Shown: positions 31,719 through 43,995, counted from the first letter of the stretch. The stretch is 64,000 bases of DNA from Vombatus ursinus (GCF_900497805.2 NW_020945064.1:6029900-6093899), one strand, 5' to 3'. Numbers and translations: made by a program. Notes: generated by a model not told the origin, from the letters alone.

Positions 31719-32102
31719 AAGTTTCTGCAGACAACCCAGAGTGGAATTCTCTGACCTGATGTTGGTGAATAGAGCACAGGATTATCCATCCTTTGAGCTG
31801 ACTCAGGCCATACTACGGCCTTTATCTCCTGAACACCCACTGAACCATCACAGGCAGCTTATAAGTGTTATTTACTTTTTTTTTTTTGCTGATAGGATGG
31901 GGCAGGGATCCCTCACCCCAATGAGGAGAAGAGCCATATGTCAGGTGGCACCGTGGCTCTGTCTCAGACTTGGGGATCATATGAACAGCTGACTGTCATT
32001 CTAACTATTACACATCCTTTCCTCTTTAGAGGCCAAATATCAACCTGCTAGTGGTTACCTGGAAACTAGCACATGACCAGAAAATGAGCAAGACATCATG
32101 GT
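31719..32102. other. Unassigned sequence
   Basis: T-run at 31877; no repeat or gene recognised. Confidence 0.3.
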
Positions 32103-32280
32103 ATATCACAAAGAACCTTGGCCTGGAAATTAGAAAATGGGAGTTCCAAACCTCAGATTGGGGTTCTTGAACAGGTCATGTCCCCCTCATTGTGTCTCAT
32201 TTTCCTCATCTGTAAAATGAGAAGGTTGGATTTGATGGTCTCTGAGCTCCCTTCTAATTCTAAATCCTATGATTCTAACT
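32103..32280 (+). repeat. THER1 SINE
   Basis: 'aagaaccttggcctggaaat', 'cattttcctcatctgtaaaa', 'taaatcctatgattctaact'. Confidence 0.8.
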
Positions 32281-32626
32281 CAATGGCACCCACCTAATAA
32301 AGCTATTGCTGAAGTTGTCTCTGTTTCTCCTTCCATTTTTCAGAACATAGGTTGCCTGCTCATGGAGCCTTGCATCCTCTAGGCAGGTCAATGTGATAGC
32401 TAGTAGAGAGGTATGGGTCCTGAAGTGGGCAGGAAGAACCTGTCTTGACTCCTTTGTGTCTGTAACAGCCATCCTTTCCTGTTATCCCTGCACACTCACC
32501 ATCTGTCATTCCCCTCCCCCACACTGGCCAGTGCCAGAGAAAGCAGGAGTGACAAGGATGAAAAAATATTTGCTGGGTGGGGGGAGGGAACCAGGGCTCC
32601 ATCACACAGAATGCTTTCCAAAGAGC
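32281..32626. other. Unassigned sequence with local duplicate
   Basis: 32385-32480 recurs, diverged, at 33668-33756. No family recognised. Confidence 0.5.
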
Positions 32627-32765
32627 CACATTCACTAGAACTGAAAAGAACCTCAGAGATCATCTTACATATAGGGAAACTGAGGCATAGGGAAAGAAAT
32701 GACTTAGCCATCATAATACAACTACTTAATGGAGTAGGTGAGACTAAAAGCCCAGGGCTCTCGAT
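32627..32765 (-). repeat. MIR/THER1 SINE
   Basis: 'cactagaactgaaaagaacc', 'atagggaaactgaggcatag'. Confidence 0.7.
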
Positions 32766-32900
32766 ACTCATTCTAGTGCTTCTATATGACCTTGGGAAAG
32801 TCACTTAACTTCCCTGAGCCCTAGTTTCTTCATCCATAAAATGAGGGCATTAGATGACCTCTAAGGTCTCTCCAATCCTAGATCTATGATCCTATGACCC
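32766..32900 (+). repeat. THER1 SINE
   Basis: 'tatatgaccttgggaaagtc', 'ccataaaatgagggcattag', 'atgacctctaaggtctctcc'. Confidence 0.8.
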
Positions 32901-33229
32901 ACAAGCATCAGTTCTGAAATAACCTCACAGTAGAAACCTCAAAATCCTGCTTAGAATAGTTTAGGGTATGCAGTGCTTGGAGGCAGAAACCTGAACATGG
33001 TGACCTTTCAGAGGCATTCTTGGCCCTGGGAGTCTGTCACATTCTGGACAACATCATAATGATATAGTTCTCAAATATCCAGATCTAGTTTTTTAATTGT
33101 TGCCGTATTCCTCCTACCTAGGTTTTGTTTTTGCTTTTGCCAAGACAAAAAACCATGGCGGCACCTTGCAGCTGCCTTGCAGGACTTATAGCCTTATGAA
33201 ATGGCAGGGTAGAATAATGGTTAACCCCC
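32901..33229. other. Unassigned sequence
   Basis: No repeat or gene recognised. Confidence 0.25.
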
Positions 33230-33645
33230 TGGTCTCTTTTAGAACCTAAGCTCTCAACCTAAGCTTCCAACTTGGTTACCATCTCTCTCTACTATGGTTC
33301 TCAGATGACCACTCTTTTATCCGGAATGCTCTTCTTGTCCTCTCAGCCTCTGGCTTCCTTAATCTCCTTTAAAACTCAGCTCAAATCTTACCTTCTTCGG
33401 GAGGTCTTTCCAGGTTTTCTCCCTCCTCATCCCACCTAGAACCTTCCCTCTGAAGTTACCTTCCATTGACGTTGTATATATCATGAATGTACCTAGTTAT
33501 TTTCATGTTGTCTCCCTCATTAGAATGTGAGCCCCTTGAGGGCAGGGGTCATTTTTACCTTTCTTTGCATTCCCAGGGCTTAGCACAGTGCCTGGTATAT
33601 AGTAAATGCTTAGTAAATACTTGTTGGCTGACTAGTTGATCTCCT
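33230..33645 (+). repeat. L2 3' end
   Basis: 'atgctcttcttgtcctctca', 'ctcagctcaaatcttacctt', 'agaatgtgagccccttgagg', 'gtaaatgcttagtaaatact'. Well preserved. Confidence 0.88.
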
Positions 33646-33894
33646 ATCCTCAACCCAATGGGGTTGTCAGGTCATTGTGATGGCTAGTAGAAGGAATATG
33701 GGTCCTGAAGTGGGTAAGACTTGACTCCTTTGTGTCTGTAGCAGCCATCCCTTCCTCCAATGAGGATATTAGCAATGCTTGGGATGAGATAATGAGACCC
33801 TTGAGTGGATGATAATATTCAAGGTCCTCTACATGCTCTGGAACACATATTCTGCTCTAACAAAATAGGTCACCAAATGTACCATTCCCATTCT

Positions 33895-34145
33895 TGTCTC
33901 TAAGCTTTAGCTCCCACGAATGACTTTCTCCTCTTCTCCTATCTAAGACCTATCCATCATTCAAGGACTAGCTTATGTTCCATTTTCTCCAGGAAGCCTT
34001 CCCTGACCACTGTGGTTCAGAGTAATGTCTCTTTCTCATGATTTCCTATAATACTTGTCTATTTGACTCATTGATTTTCCACATTCTACATGAACCATTT
34101 CCTAATCTCTTTAACTGCTTATGTACTCTTTACCCAGATAACCCA
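33895..34145 (+). repeat. L2 ORF2 end
   Basis: 'cattcaaggactagcttatg', 'ttctccaggaagccttccct'; the extreme 3' tail is missing. Confidence 0.7.
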
Positions 34146-35020
34146 GTAGTCATCTTATAGGTTCTTTTTATATGCTTTATCTAGCAGAAAGTCTAGAGGC
34201 AACTTCTGTTGGAACTTCTGGAGGCTGAGGGTTCTTCCCTCTCCCAGTTTTGAACCCATCCTTGAGGTCATATACTGAATTCAATGCTAGGGAAGTTTGA
34301 CCCCTCCTCAAGAAATTGGACTCTTCATTCTCACTTTAATTGCCTCATCACCCCCAATCCAGGCTACTCTGGGGAAAATTATATTTTTGGCTCTAGTCTA
34401 AGGTTACCCCCCAAAGGGAGAATTAGTTAAAAATGTACCTAATATACAAACATGAATTGGGTTTGGGACAGGTAGTTTATTCATATATAGAAAAAGAAAT
34501 TCTAAGCATAAAAGAATCACTGTATGCATTTAGAGAATGATTTAAACAGGATTTAGAAGCCAAGTTACAATCTGCTGGGAGGCCTATAGTAAGCCTCATC
34601 AAGACATAATACAGTGGGCAGTTCTGGTAATTAGCCATTTTACATTTCACTTCTGCTAAGAATCATTTAATCAAACAGCAAATTTTGATCTTTCTGGTGG
34701 TTCCTCCATGTGTTCACTCTTCCACTGGCTCTAGCCCCTTCCTGCTGGTACTTAAGTACTCTCTTCTAATGGTGGTCAATGTAGATGCTTCCTTGAGATG
34801 TCAACCACTGCTTCTCTGAGGGATGTTGCTTCTGCCACAGATCTTTCAAGTTGTTATAAGGTCCTATAGCAAAGGCAAGAAGAGACAAAAGGGAGATGAT
34901 CCCATCCTAGTCATCAGATTGCTTAGGCAGGACATGTGTTCAAGACTTGTGGGCAGGTAGAGGGAAGGGAACTTCTCACCTAATCCTTCAGACAGCTTAG
35001 AAAGTTGTATTTACTCTTCA
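34146..35020. other. Unassigned AT-rich sequence
   Basis: About 870 bases with no recognised family and no substantial open frame. It might include an old LTR fossil read from the minus strand (an AATAAA at 34477-34482), but no boundary can be shown. Confidence 0.25.
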
Positions 35021-35024
35021 AAGT

Positions 35025-35025
35025 T

Positions 35026-35083
<58 letters not shown>

Positions 35084-35093
35084 NNNNNNNNNN

Positions 35094-35145
<52 letters not shown>

Positions 35146-35162
35146 AGAGAGAGAGAGAGAGA
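35025..35162. repeat. (GA)n microsatellite with 10-N assembly gap
   Basis: About 135 bases of GA dinucleotides; N at 35084-35093. True length unknown. The Glu-Arg open frames over it are meaningless. Confidence 0.97.
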
Positions 35163-35309
35163 AAATGTGCATCAGAAGAGTGAGTCACTCCTTTAGCTTA
35201 GTTTTTGTCTTTGGATTTTCAACTCATCAATTAATAAGGGGTACTCAATCCAATGAAGAGTCATGCTCTACCCTTCCTCACCCCAAACTTCTTTAAAAAA
35301 ATTATTTTT
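35163..35309. other. Short unassigned stretch
   Basis: Nothing recognised. Confidence 0.25.
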
Positions 35310-35453
35310 GGGGCAGCTAGGTGGCGCAGTGGATAGAGCACCAGCCCTGAAGTCAGGAGGACCTGAGTTCAAATCCGACATCAGACCAAACACTTGACAC
35401 TTACTAGCTGTGTGACCCTGGGCAAGTCACTTAACCCCAATTGCCTAAAAAAA
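35310..35453 (+). mobile_element. Short SINE (WSINE/WALLSI type), well preserved
   Basis: 'ggggcagctaggtggcgcag', 'gagttcaaatccgacatcag', 'cttactagctgtgtgaccct', 'cttaaccccaattgcct' then oligo(A). Confidence 0.93.
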
Positions 35454-35454
35454 T

Positions 35455-36389
35455 TTTTTTTTGATCAATGAAAATATGCCTTCTCTCACTCCCAACTCTC
35501 TCACTCCACATCAAGAAATTAAAAAAAAAACTCCTATTACCAACATGCATAGTCAAGCAAAATAAATTCCCACACTGGCCATGTCCAGAAAAATATGTCC
35601 CAACAAGTCCACCACCTCTCCATCAGGTGAGCAGCATGATTCATCATGAGTCCTCTGGAATCCTGGGCGTATTGATCAGAGTTTCTAAAGTTGTTTGTGC
35701 TCACAATATTAGTTATTTATTTGTTTTGTTTTTGTTATTTTTTTGTTTGGTTTTGCTCACTTTACTTGGCATCAGTACATATAAGTCTTCCCGGGTTTCT
35801 CAGAAACCATCTTTTTCATAATTTCTTACAATACAATAGTATTCCATCACATTCATATACCATAACAAGTTCTTATCCTTTCTTTCTTTTCTTTTAACTC
35901 CCTCTTAAAGATCCACCCTTCTAAGAGTTTGTTTTGCTTAGGATTTATTCGTCCCTTAGCCCACCTTCCCTCTCGTCCCTTCTCCCCTTTCTCCTTCTCC
36001 TTCTATTTTCCTAGTGGATAAAGTGTATCTTTGTACCTAACTCTGTGTGTTTGTGTATTCTTTCTTCCTTTGACCAGTTCAGATAAGAGTAATGTTCAAC
36101 TGTTATCCACTCCCCTATCCCTTCCTTCTTCTCTATGTAGACTTCTACTTTCACAACCGAATTATGAGAATAAATTCCCCATCCTTCCTCTTTCATTTAC
36201 CACATAGAGTTTTCTTCTTCCTATCCATTTCTATTCTTCTTTTAAATTAACCAAAATATAATAAAACCATGCCCAAGCCCTCTGTAGAATTAGATTTCTT
36301 CTTTGACTCTGTTGATAATAGGATTCTGATGGGATACATATATCATCTCCCTATGTTAGAATTTAAATAGTTTATCTGCATTTGGTCCT
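35455..36389 (-). repeat. L1: 3' end joined to inter-ORF-like sequence
   Basis: 35690-35870 matches the ORF2 C-terminal/3' region ('aatagtattccatcacattc'). 35900-36385 instead resembles the stretch at 39.8-40.2 kb between ORF1 and ORF2, so the copy is internally rearranged. Confidence 0.7.
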
Positions 36390-36641
36390 TCACGATTACC
36401 TTGATCATTTCAGTGGTGTCCAACTTTCCATGATCCTATTTGGGGTTTTCTTGGCAAGGATACTGGAGTGGTTTGCCATTTCTTTCTCCAACTCATTTTA
36501 TAGATGAGGAACTGAGGCAAACAGAGTTGAGTGACTTGTCCAGGATCACCCACCTAGTAAGTGCCTGAGGCCAGATTTGACCTCAGATCCTCCTGACTCC
36601 AGGAACCAGCACTCTATCCACTGTGCCACCTAGCTGCCCAC
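36390..36641 (-). mobile_element. MAR1-type SINE inside L1
   Basis: 'gatcatttcagtggtgtcca', 'ggggttttcttggcaaggat', 'ctatccactgtgccacctag'. L1 sequence lies on both sides. Confidence 0.88.
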
Positions 36642-38040
36642 TTTCCTGTTCACTTTACTTTGCATCAACTCATATAAGTCTTCCCAAGGTTTTTCTGAAA
36701 CCATCCCCTTTACCATTTTTTGCAGTGTGATACTATTCCACCACATTCATATGCCACAACTTGTTCAGCCATTCCCCAACTAGTATGCTTTTCCTCAATG
36801 TCCTCTGGGCAATAGAAGTTCTAAATTTTTCTCTGAAATGGTTGAACCATCACTGTGTGTGTTTTGGCAGCTTCAACAATAGCACATTAGTTTACCTATT
36901 TTTCCATATCCCCTTCAGCATTTCTTTCTTCTTTTCTATCATGTTAGACAGTCTGATGGGTATGAGGAGGTACCTCAGAATTATTGTAATTTGAATTTCT
37001 CTAATTATTAGTGATTTAGAGCATTTTATATGACTATTGATATCTTTGATTTCTCCTTCTGAAAACTGCCTGTTCATATCCTTTGACCATTTATCAGTTG
37101 GGAAATGGTTTTTATTTGTAGAAATTTGTCTTTTCATTGTATATTTGAGAAGTGAAACTTTTATCAAAGAAACTTGCTGTAAAAAAAATTTCCCCCCAGT
37201 TTTCTACTTTCTTTCTAATTTTGACTGCATTGGTTTTGTTTGTACAAAACTTTTTGAATATAATGAAATTTAAATTATCTATTTTACCTCTAATAATTCT
37301 CTTTATCTCTTATTTGGTCATGAGTTCTTTATCCATAAATCTGACAGGTAGTTTTTTTTTCATGCTTCTCTAATTTGCTTATATCATCCTTCATGTTCAA
37401 ATTGTGTACCCATTTTCAGCTTATTTGATATATGGTGCGAGATGCTGGTCTATGCTTTGTTTCTGTCAGACTGCTTTCAATTTTCCCAGAAGTTTTTGTT
37501 GAATAGTGAATTCTTGCCCAATAGCTTGGATCTTTGGGCTTATCAAACAGTAGAGTGCTGTAGTCATTTACTTCTATATATTGCATACCTAATCTATTAA
37601 ATCTATCAACCACTTTATTTCTTATCTAGTACCAGATTGTTTTGATGATTATGGCTTTGTAGTAAATTTGAGATCTGGTACTGCTAGGCCACCTTCCTCA
37701 AATTTTTTTTTTCGTTGATTCCCTTGATAGTCTTGACTTTTTGTTCCATCAGGTGAATTTGTTATTATTTTTTCTAACTGTATAAAATAGTTATTTAGTA
37801 GTTTGATTGTGTATGGCACCGACTAAGTAAATTAATTGCTGAATAAGTAAATTAGGGAGTATTGTTATTTTTATTATATTGGCTCAAGCTACCTATAAGC
37901 AATTAATGTTTCTCTGATTGTTTATATCTGTACTTGTGTGGAAGATGTTTTATAATTGTTTTCATGTATTTCCTGTGTGTGTGTCTTGGCAGGCAGATTC
38001 TCAAGTATTTTATACTCTTCAGTTATTTTTTGCCAATTAC
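36642..38040 (-). repeat. L1 ORF2, C-terminal third
   Basis: Minus strand encodes 'KWSKDMNRQFSEGEIKDIN' and 'SLIIREIQITIILRYLLIP' (36892-37167), the region before the Cys-rich C-terminus of L1 ORF2. Many stops and frame changes; 5'-truncated near 38040. Confidence 0.85.
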
Positions 38041-39215
38041 TTGTCAAGACAATTTTTAGCATTTATTTTTACAAGATTTTGAGTTCCAAATTTTTCTCCC
38101 TCCCTTCCCTCCCATTTCCTAAAGTAGTAGGCATTTTGATAAAGGTTATATATGTGCTATCATGTAAAACATATTTCAATGTTAGTCACAGTTGTGAATA
38201 AAGAAACAGATCAAAAAGAAAAAAACACAAAAAAGAATAAAGAAGTGAAAAAGTATGCTTCAATCTGCATTCAGAGTCCATCAGTTCTTTATCTGGATGT
38301 GGATAGCATTTTCCTTTGCAAGACCTTTGTACTTGTCTTGGATTATTGTGTTGCTGAGAAGAGCTGAGTTATTCATACTTGATCATCTCACAATGTAGCT
38401 GATACTTTGTACCTTGTTCTCCTTGATCTGGTCATTTAACTCAGCACCAGTTCATGTAAGACTTTCTAGGTTTTTCTAAAATCTGTCTGTTCATCATTTC
38501 TTATCGCACAATAGTATTCCATCACATTCCCATACCACAGCTTGTCAGCAATTCCCCAATTGATGAGCATCCCCTCAATTTCCCATATTTTAGCACTACC
38601 AAAAGGACTTATATAAATATTTTGCACAGTAAGTCCTTTCCCCTTTTTTATGATCTCTTTGGAATACAGACCTAGTAGTGGTAATGCTGGATCAAAGGGT
38701 ATGCACAGTTGTATAGCCCTTTAGATGTAGTTCCAAAGTACTCTCCAGAATGGTTGAATCAGTTCACAGCTCCATCAACAGTGCATTAGCATCCCAATTT
38801 TCCTCCTTCCTGTCCAACATTTATAGTTTTTTTTGTCATATTAGCCAATCTGATAGGTTGTGAGATGGTACCTCAAAATCATTTTAATGTGCATTTCTCT
38901 AATCAAAAGTGATTTAGAGCACTTCTTCATATGCCTATAGACAGTTTTAATTTCTTCATCTGAAAACTGTATGTTCATATTCTTTGACTACTTATCAATT
39001 GGAGAATGGCTTGTATTCTTACAAATTTGATTCAGTTCTCTACATATCTGAGAAATGAGGTCTTTATCAGAGACACTTGATGTAAAGATTGTTTCCGAGC
39101 TTTCTGCTTTCCTTCTGATTTTGGTTGCATTGGTTTTGTTTGTTCAAAGGCTTTTAAATTTAATATAACCAAAAGCATCTATTTTACATTTCATAATTCT
39201 CTCTATCTCTTGTTT
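38041..39215 (-). repeat. L1 3' UTR and ORF2 C-terminal region, second copy
   Basis: A new 3' end begins about 38060. 38500-39200 repeats the content of 36730-37330 in the same order ('cttatcaattggagaatggc' against 'tttatcagttgggaaatggt'). It abuts endonuclease sequence at about 39220, so the RT region is missing if this is one element. Confidence 0.82.
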
Positions 39216-39742
39216 GCTTATGAACCAGTAACTCACTTGACTTCTCCTTTAAGAATTTGGATGCTATACCACTTGATGCATTTATATTTAGTATTGATAT
39301 TACTTCATTATCTATGGTACCTTTTAGCAAGATGTAGTTTTCTTCCTTATCTCTTTTGATAGGTCTATTTTTGCTTTTGCTTTGTCTGAGATCAGGATTG
39401 CTACTCCTGTTTGTTTGTTTTTTTTTACTTCAGCTGAAGCATTATATATTCTGTTCTAGCCCCTTGCTTATATTCTGTGTATGCGTCATTCTGCTTCAAG
39501 CGTGTTTCTTGTAAACAACATATTGTAGGATTCTGGTTTTTGATTCACTCTTCTATCTCCTCCTGTTTTATGGGAGAGTTCATCCCATTCACATTCACAG
39601 TTAGGATTACTAACTGGGAATTTCCCTCTGCCATATTTTCCCTCCTGTTTGTCCTCTCTCTCCTTTCACCCTTTCCCTCCTCACCAGTGTTTTGCTTCTG
39701 TCTACCAGCTCCCCCAGTCTGCCCTCTCTTGTCAGTCCACAC

Positions 39743-39788
<46 letters not shown>

Positions 39789-41337
39789 CTTTACTTAATT
39801 TCTTTCCCTCCTACTTTCCTATTGAGTAAGATAGATTTCTATATTCAACTGATCGTGTATATCATTCCCTTTTTGAGCCAATACTGATGAGGGTAAAGTT
39901 CAAGCAATACCCATCACACACCCTCTCATCTTTCCCTCTACTAATAGATTTTTGGTTCCTCTTCATGTGAAATATTTTCACCCATTCTACCTCTCCCTTC
40001 CTTCTGCATCCAGTGTTCTCCTCTTCCTCATCCCTTAATTTTTTTATGTCATTCCCTCAAATTCACCTTATACCCATACCCTCTATGTATATTCCTTCTA
40101 GCTGTACTGTTAGTGGTACAATTTTTAAGAATTACGAGTATCATCTTCCCATGTAGGGATGTAAACAGTTCAGCTCTATTGAATTCCTTATGGTTTTTCC
40201 CTCTTTTTCCCCTTTTTAGATCTCTCTTGGGTCTTGATATTGGAGATTATTTTTTTTGTTCAATTCTGATCTTCTCCTTATGAAAGATTGAAATTCTTCT
40301 ATTTCATTGAATGACCATTTTCCCCCTTGAAGTATTATGCTTAATTTCATCAGTTAGGTGATTTTTGGTTGTAGTCCTAGCTTCCTTGCCTTCCAGAATA
40401 TCGTGTTCCATGACCTCTGATCCTTCAATGTTGTAGCTGCTAAGTCCTGTGTAATCCTGATTGTGGTTCCTCAATATTTGAATTATTACTTTCTGGCTTC
40501 TTAGAGTATTTTTTCCTTGACTTGATAGTTCTGAAATTTGGCTATAATGTTCCTTGGAGTTTTTATTTTGGAATCTCTTTCCTGTGGTGATCAGTGAATT
40601 CTTTTAATTCCTATTTTGCCCTCTGGTTCCAGGATATCAGGGCAGTTTTCCTTAAAAATCTCTTGAAAGATGCTGTCCAGGTCCTCCTTTAGATTATGGC
40701 TTTCAGGTAGTCCAATGATTCTGACATTATGTCTCCTGGATCCATTTTCCAGGTCAGTTGTTTTTCCAATGAGGCATTTTACATTTTATTTTATTTTTTT
40801 TATTCTTGTGAATTTGTTTGATTGATTCTTGATGTCTCATAGAATCACTAGCTTCCACTTGCCCAATTATAACTTTTAAGGAGTTGTTTTCCTCATTGAG
40901 CTTTTGTACTTCCTTTACCATTTGTCCAATTCTACTTTTTAAGCAGTTGTTTTCTTTTTCCTAGTTGTTGACTCTTTTTTCATAATTCTCTTGTATCACT
41001 CTCATTTCTTTTCCCAATTTTTATTCTACCTCTCTTATATGATTTTTAAGTTCCTTTTTGAGCTTTTCCATGACTTCATTCTGGGCTTGAGACAGCTTCC
41101 CATTTTTCTTTGGGGTTTTGCCCATAGGTGTTTTGACATTGTTGTCCTTTTCTGAGTTTATATCTTGATCTTATCTGTAACCATAATAACTTTCTATGAT
41201 CAGCTTATTTTTTGTTGGTTTTTGCTCATCTTTTTTTGTCCTTTTTCCTTTTTTTTTTTTATTTGAGCTGTGCTCCCAGGGTAGAAGGGGCACTGTCTCA
41301 AGCTTCTTGTCCAAGGGACATTAGACCCTGGGTGGGT
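39216..41337 (-). repeat. L1 5' portion: ORF2 endonuclease start, inter-ORF, ORF1
   Basis: Near 39640-39545 the minus strand reads 'SQLVILTVNVNGMNSPI'; near 39540-39430 'NPTICCLQETRLKQ'; near 39400 'GVAILISD': the APE-type endonuclease N-terminus of L1 ORF2. 40200-41200 is ORF1, with coiled-coil-like Glu/Lys codons. 41260-41335 is GC-rich 5' sequence. Frames are broken many times. Confidence 0.85.
39738..39786. repeat. (CA)n microsatellite
   Basis: About 22 ca units lying just upstream of the ORF2 start of the L1. Confidence 0.95.
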
Positions 41338-41474
41338 GGTGAGGCAACTGGGGCTAAGTGACTTGCCCAGAGTCACACAGCTAGTTAAGTGTCAAGTGTC
41401 TGAAGCCAGATTTGAACTCAGGTCCTCCTGACTCCAGGGCTGGTGCTCTATCCACTGCACCACCTAGCTGCCCC
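41338..41474 (-). mobile_element. Short SINE (WSINE/WALLSI type)
   Basis: 'ggtgaggcaactggggctaa', 'gtgtctgaagccagatttga', 'ccacctagctgcccc'. It separates two L1 pieces. Confidence 0.9.
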
Positions 41475-41486
41475 TGGAGTTGTCAT

Positions 41487-42255
41487 TTCTTCTTTTTTTA
41501 AATTAATTTATTTTGAATTATCAGCAATCATTTCCATAAGCTTTTGAGTTTTAAATTTTTCTCCCCCTCCCTACCCACCTCCCTCCCTAAGACAGTATGC
41601 AATCTGATATAGGCTATACATATACGTTCCTATTAAACATATTTTCACATTAGTGATGTTGTAAGTAAGAATTAGAGCCAATAGGAGGAACCACCAGAAA
41701 GAGGAAACAAAACACAACAGAAGAAAAAAAATAGTAAATGGTATGCTTTGATCTGCATGCAAACTCCATAGTTCTTTCTTCTTTGTGGATAGCATTTTCC
41801 ATCATGAGGCCTTTGGAGATGTCAGATCCTTGTATTGCTGAGAAGGGTTAAGTTTATCAATATTAGTCATCACACAACATGGCTATTACTGTGTACAATA
41901 TTCTCCTGGTTCTGCTCACTTCATTCAGCATCAGACCATACAAGTCTTTCCAGGTTTTTCTGAAGTCAGCCTGTTCATCATTTCTTATAGCACAATAGTA
42001 TTCCATTACATTCATATACCACAACTTGCTCAGCCATTCCCCAATTGATGGGCATCCTCTCAATTTCCAATTCTTTGCCATCACAAAAAGAGCTGCTATA
42101 AATATTTTTGTTCGTGTGGGTCCTTTTCCCATTTGTATGATATTTCTGGGATATAACCCTAGAAGTGCTACTGCTGGGTCAAAGGGTATGCATATTTTTA
42201 TAACCCTTTGGGCATAGTTCCAAATTGCTCTCCAAAATGGTTGGATCATTTCATG
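41487..42255 (-). repeat. L1 3' UTR and ORF2 C-terminus (best preserved)
   Basis: Minus-strand frame 42249-41863 encodes 'IPFDPAVALLGLYPRNIIQ', 'FIAALFVMAKNWKLRGCPSI' and 'LWYMNVMEYYCAIRNDEQ', diagnostic of the L1 ORF2 C-terminus. 128 codons remain open. Confidence 0.92.
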
Positions 42256-42903
42256 GACTTGTCATTTCTAGTACAATATTGAATAATAGTGGTGAGAATG
42301 GACATCCTTGCTTTGTCCTTGATCTGTTTTATACCCATTACAGGCGATGCTTGCTCTTAATTTTAGATAGATAGTACTTATCTCTTTAAGAAAAGCTTCA
42401 TTTATTCCTATGTTTTCTACTGTTTTTAATAGGAATGAATGTTGAATTTTGTCAAAAACTTTTCCTGTATCTATTGATATAATCATATGATCTTTGTTAT
42501 TGATATGGTTAATTCTGCTTCTAGTTTTCCTAATAATGAACCAGCTCTACATTCCTGGCATAAATCCCACCCTGTCATAGTGTATGATCTTCGTGATATA
42601 TTACTATAGTCTCCTTGCTAGTATCTTATTTAAAAGTTTTTTGCATCAATATTCATTAGGGAAATTTGTCTATAGTTTTCTCTCTGTGTTTTTGCTCTCC
42701 CTGGATTAGGAATCAGAATCATATTTGTGTCATAAAAGGAATTTGGTAGGACTCCTTGTTTAGCTATTTTTTCAAATACTTTATATAGTATTAGAATTAA
42801 TTGCTCTGTAAATGTTTAGTAGAATTCACTTGTAAATCCATCTGGTCCTGGGGATTTTTTCTTAGGGAGCTCATTTATGATTTTGTTTAATTTCTTTTTC
42901 TAA
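42256..42903 (-). repeat. L1 ORF2 reverse-transcriptase domain part
   Basis: Minus strand encodes 'MIISIDTGKVFDKIQHSF' (RT motif A). The catalytic YADD/FADD block is absent: the sequence jumps from just after motif B to the C-terminal region at about 42255, an internal deletion of over 1 kb. 5'-truncated at 42903. Confidence 0.88.
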
Positions 42904-43345
42904 GATAGGGACCATGGAGGTTATCTGGCCCAATCTATACCAACATAAGAATCACCTCTCTAAAATTCCCAATAAGTGGCCATCCAGCTTTCACCTAAAG
43001 ATCTCCAGGGATGGGAAACCTACTCCCTACTAAAGCAACCCATCCCCCTTTTGGATACTCCAGTTGCTAGGATTTTTTCCTTAGATCATATTGAAACCAG
43101 ACTCTTTACTTTTTACTTGCTGCCTCTGGGTTCTGCCCTCAGGCCTTGGTGAATAAACCCAATCCTTCTTCACTGTGCCTGTCTTTCAAATACTTGAAGG
43201 CACTTCACACCCACTCTAAATCTTCTCTTCTCTGTGTTAAAAATCCTCATTTATTCAGCTAGTCTTTATATGCTATGGTCCTAAGGCCATGATTATCTAA
43301 TCATTTCCAGGGCAATTGATCTGGGGCTCCCAATTTGGGGCTCCT
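42904..43345 (-). repeat. L3/CR1 LINE 3' part
   Basis: 'gatctccagggatgggaaac', 'tcaaatacttgaaggcactt', 'tctgggttctgccctcaggc' are the reverse complement of the CR1-type ORF2 end. Confidence 0.82.
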
Positions 43346-43361
43346 GTAGGGAATCCCTACA

Positions 43362-43604
43362 GGGCAGCTAGGTGGTGTAGTGGATAAAGCACCAGGCCTG
43401 GAAGATCTGAATTCTAATCTGGCCTCAGACACTTACCAGCTGTGTGCCACCGTTGTCTTAATTACCTCATCTGTAAAATGAGTTGGAGAAAGAAATGGCA
43501 AACCACTCCAGTATCTTTGCCAAGAAGACTCCAAATGGGGTCGTGGTGAGTCAGACACAACTGAAAAACACCACCACTACCACCATCACAACAGTAACAA
43601 CAAT
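43362..43604 (+). mobile_element. MAR1-type SINE with TSD
   Basis: 'gggcagctaggtggtgtagt' to 'cagacacaactgaaaaacac'. Imperfect 12-bp TSD ggaatccctaca (43350) and ggaatcccacca (43605). Confidence 0.9.
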
Positions 43605-43733
43605 GGAATCCCACCAAGTATGATTTATCCAAAGGAGGGGGATCAGGGAGGGCTTTGCACTAAGACCTAATAATGACTGTTCTAGCTTGATCATGTTGTC
43701 TGTCTCATACCTAGTGCAGTAATAAGGGATTAA
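43605..43733. other. Unassigned sequence
   Basis: Nothing recognised. Confidence 0.25.
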
Positions 43734-43995
43734 GGGCAGCTGGGTGGCACAGTGGATAGAGCACTGGACTTGGAGACAGAAAGATGACTTCCAAATCCAA
43801 GCCCAGACATTTAGTAGCTGTGTGATACTGGGCAAGTCACTTAACCCAGGTCTGCCTCAGTTTTCTCATCTATAAAATGGGGTTAATAATAGCACCTACC
43901 TCCCTGGGTTGTTGTGAGGATCAAATGAGATATTTGTAAAGTGATTTGTGAACCTTAAAATGTTATTAAAATGCTAGCTATTACTATTAAGAGGG
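43734..43995 (+). repeat. MON1-like SINE, full length
   Basis: tRNA-like head 'gggcagctgggtggcacagt', core, then the MIR-type tail 'ggttgttgtgaggatcaaat', 'aaatgctagctattactatt'. Confidence 0.88.

Noticed and set aside
35005-35296. Glu-Arg repeat proteins
   Set aside because: Translation of (GA)n across an assembly gap.
41863-42249. 128-codon minus-strand frame as a possible host gene
   Set aside because: It is the L1 ORF2 C-terminus (CPSIGEW and WYMNVMEYY patterns) in a truncated element.
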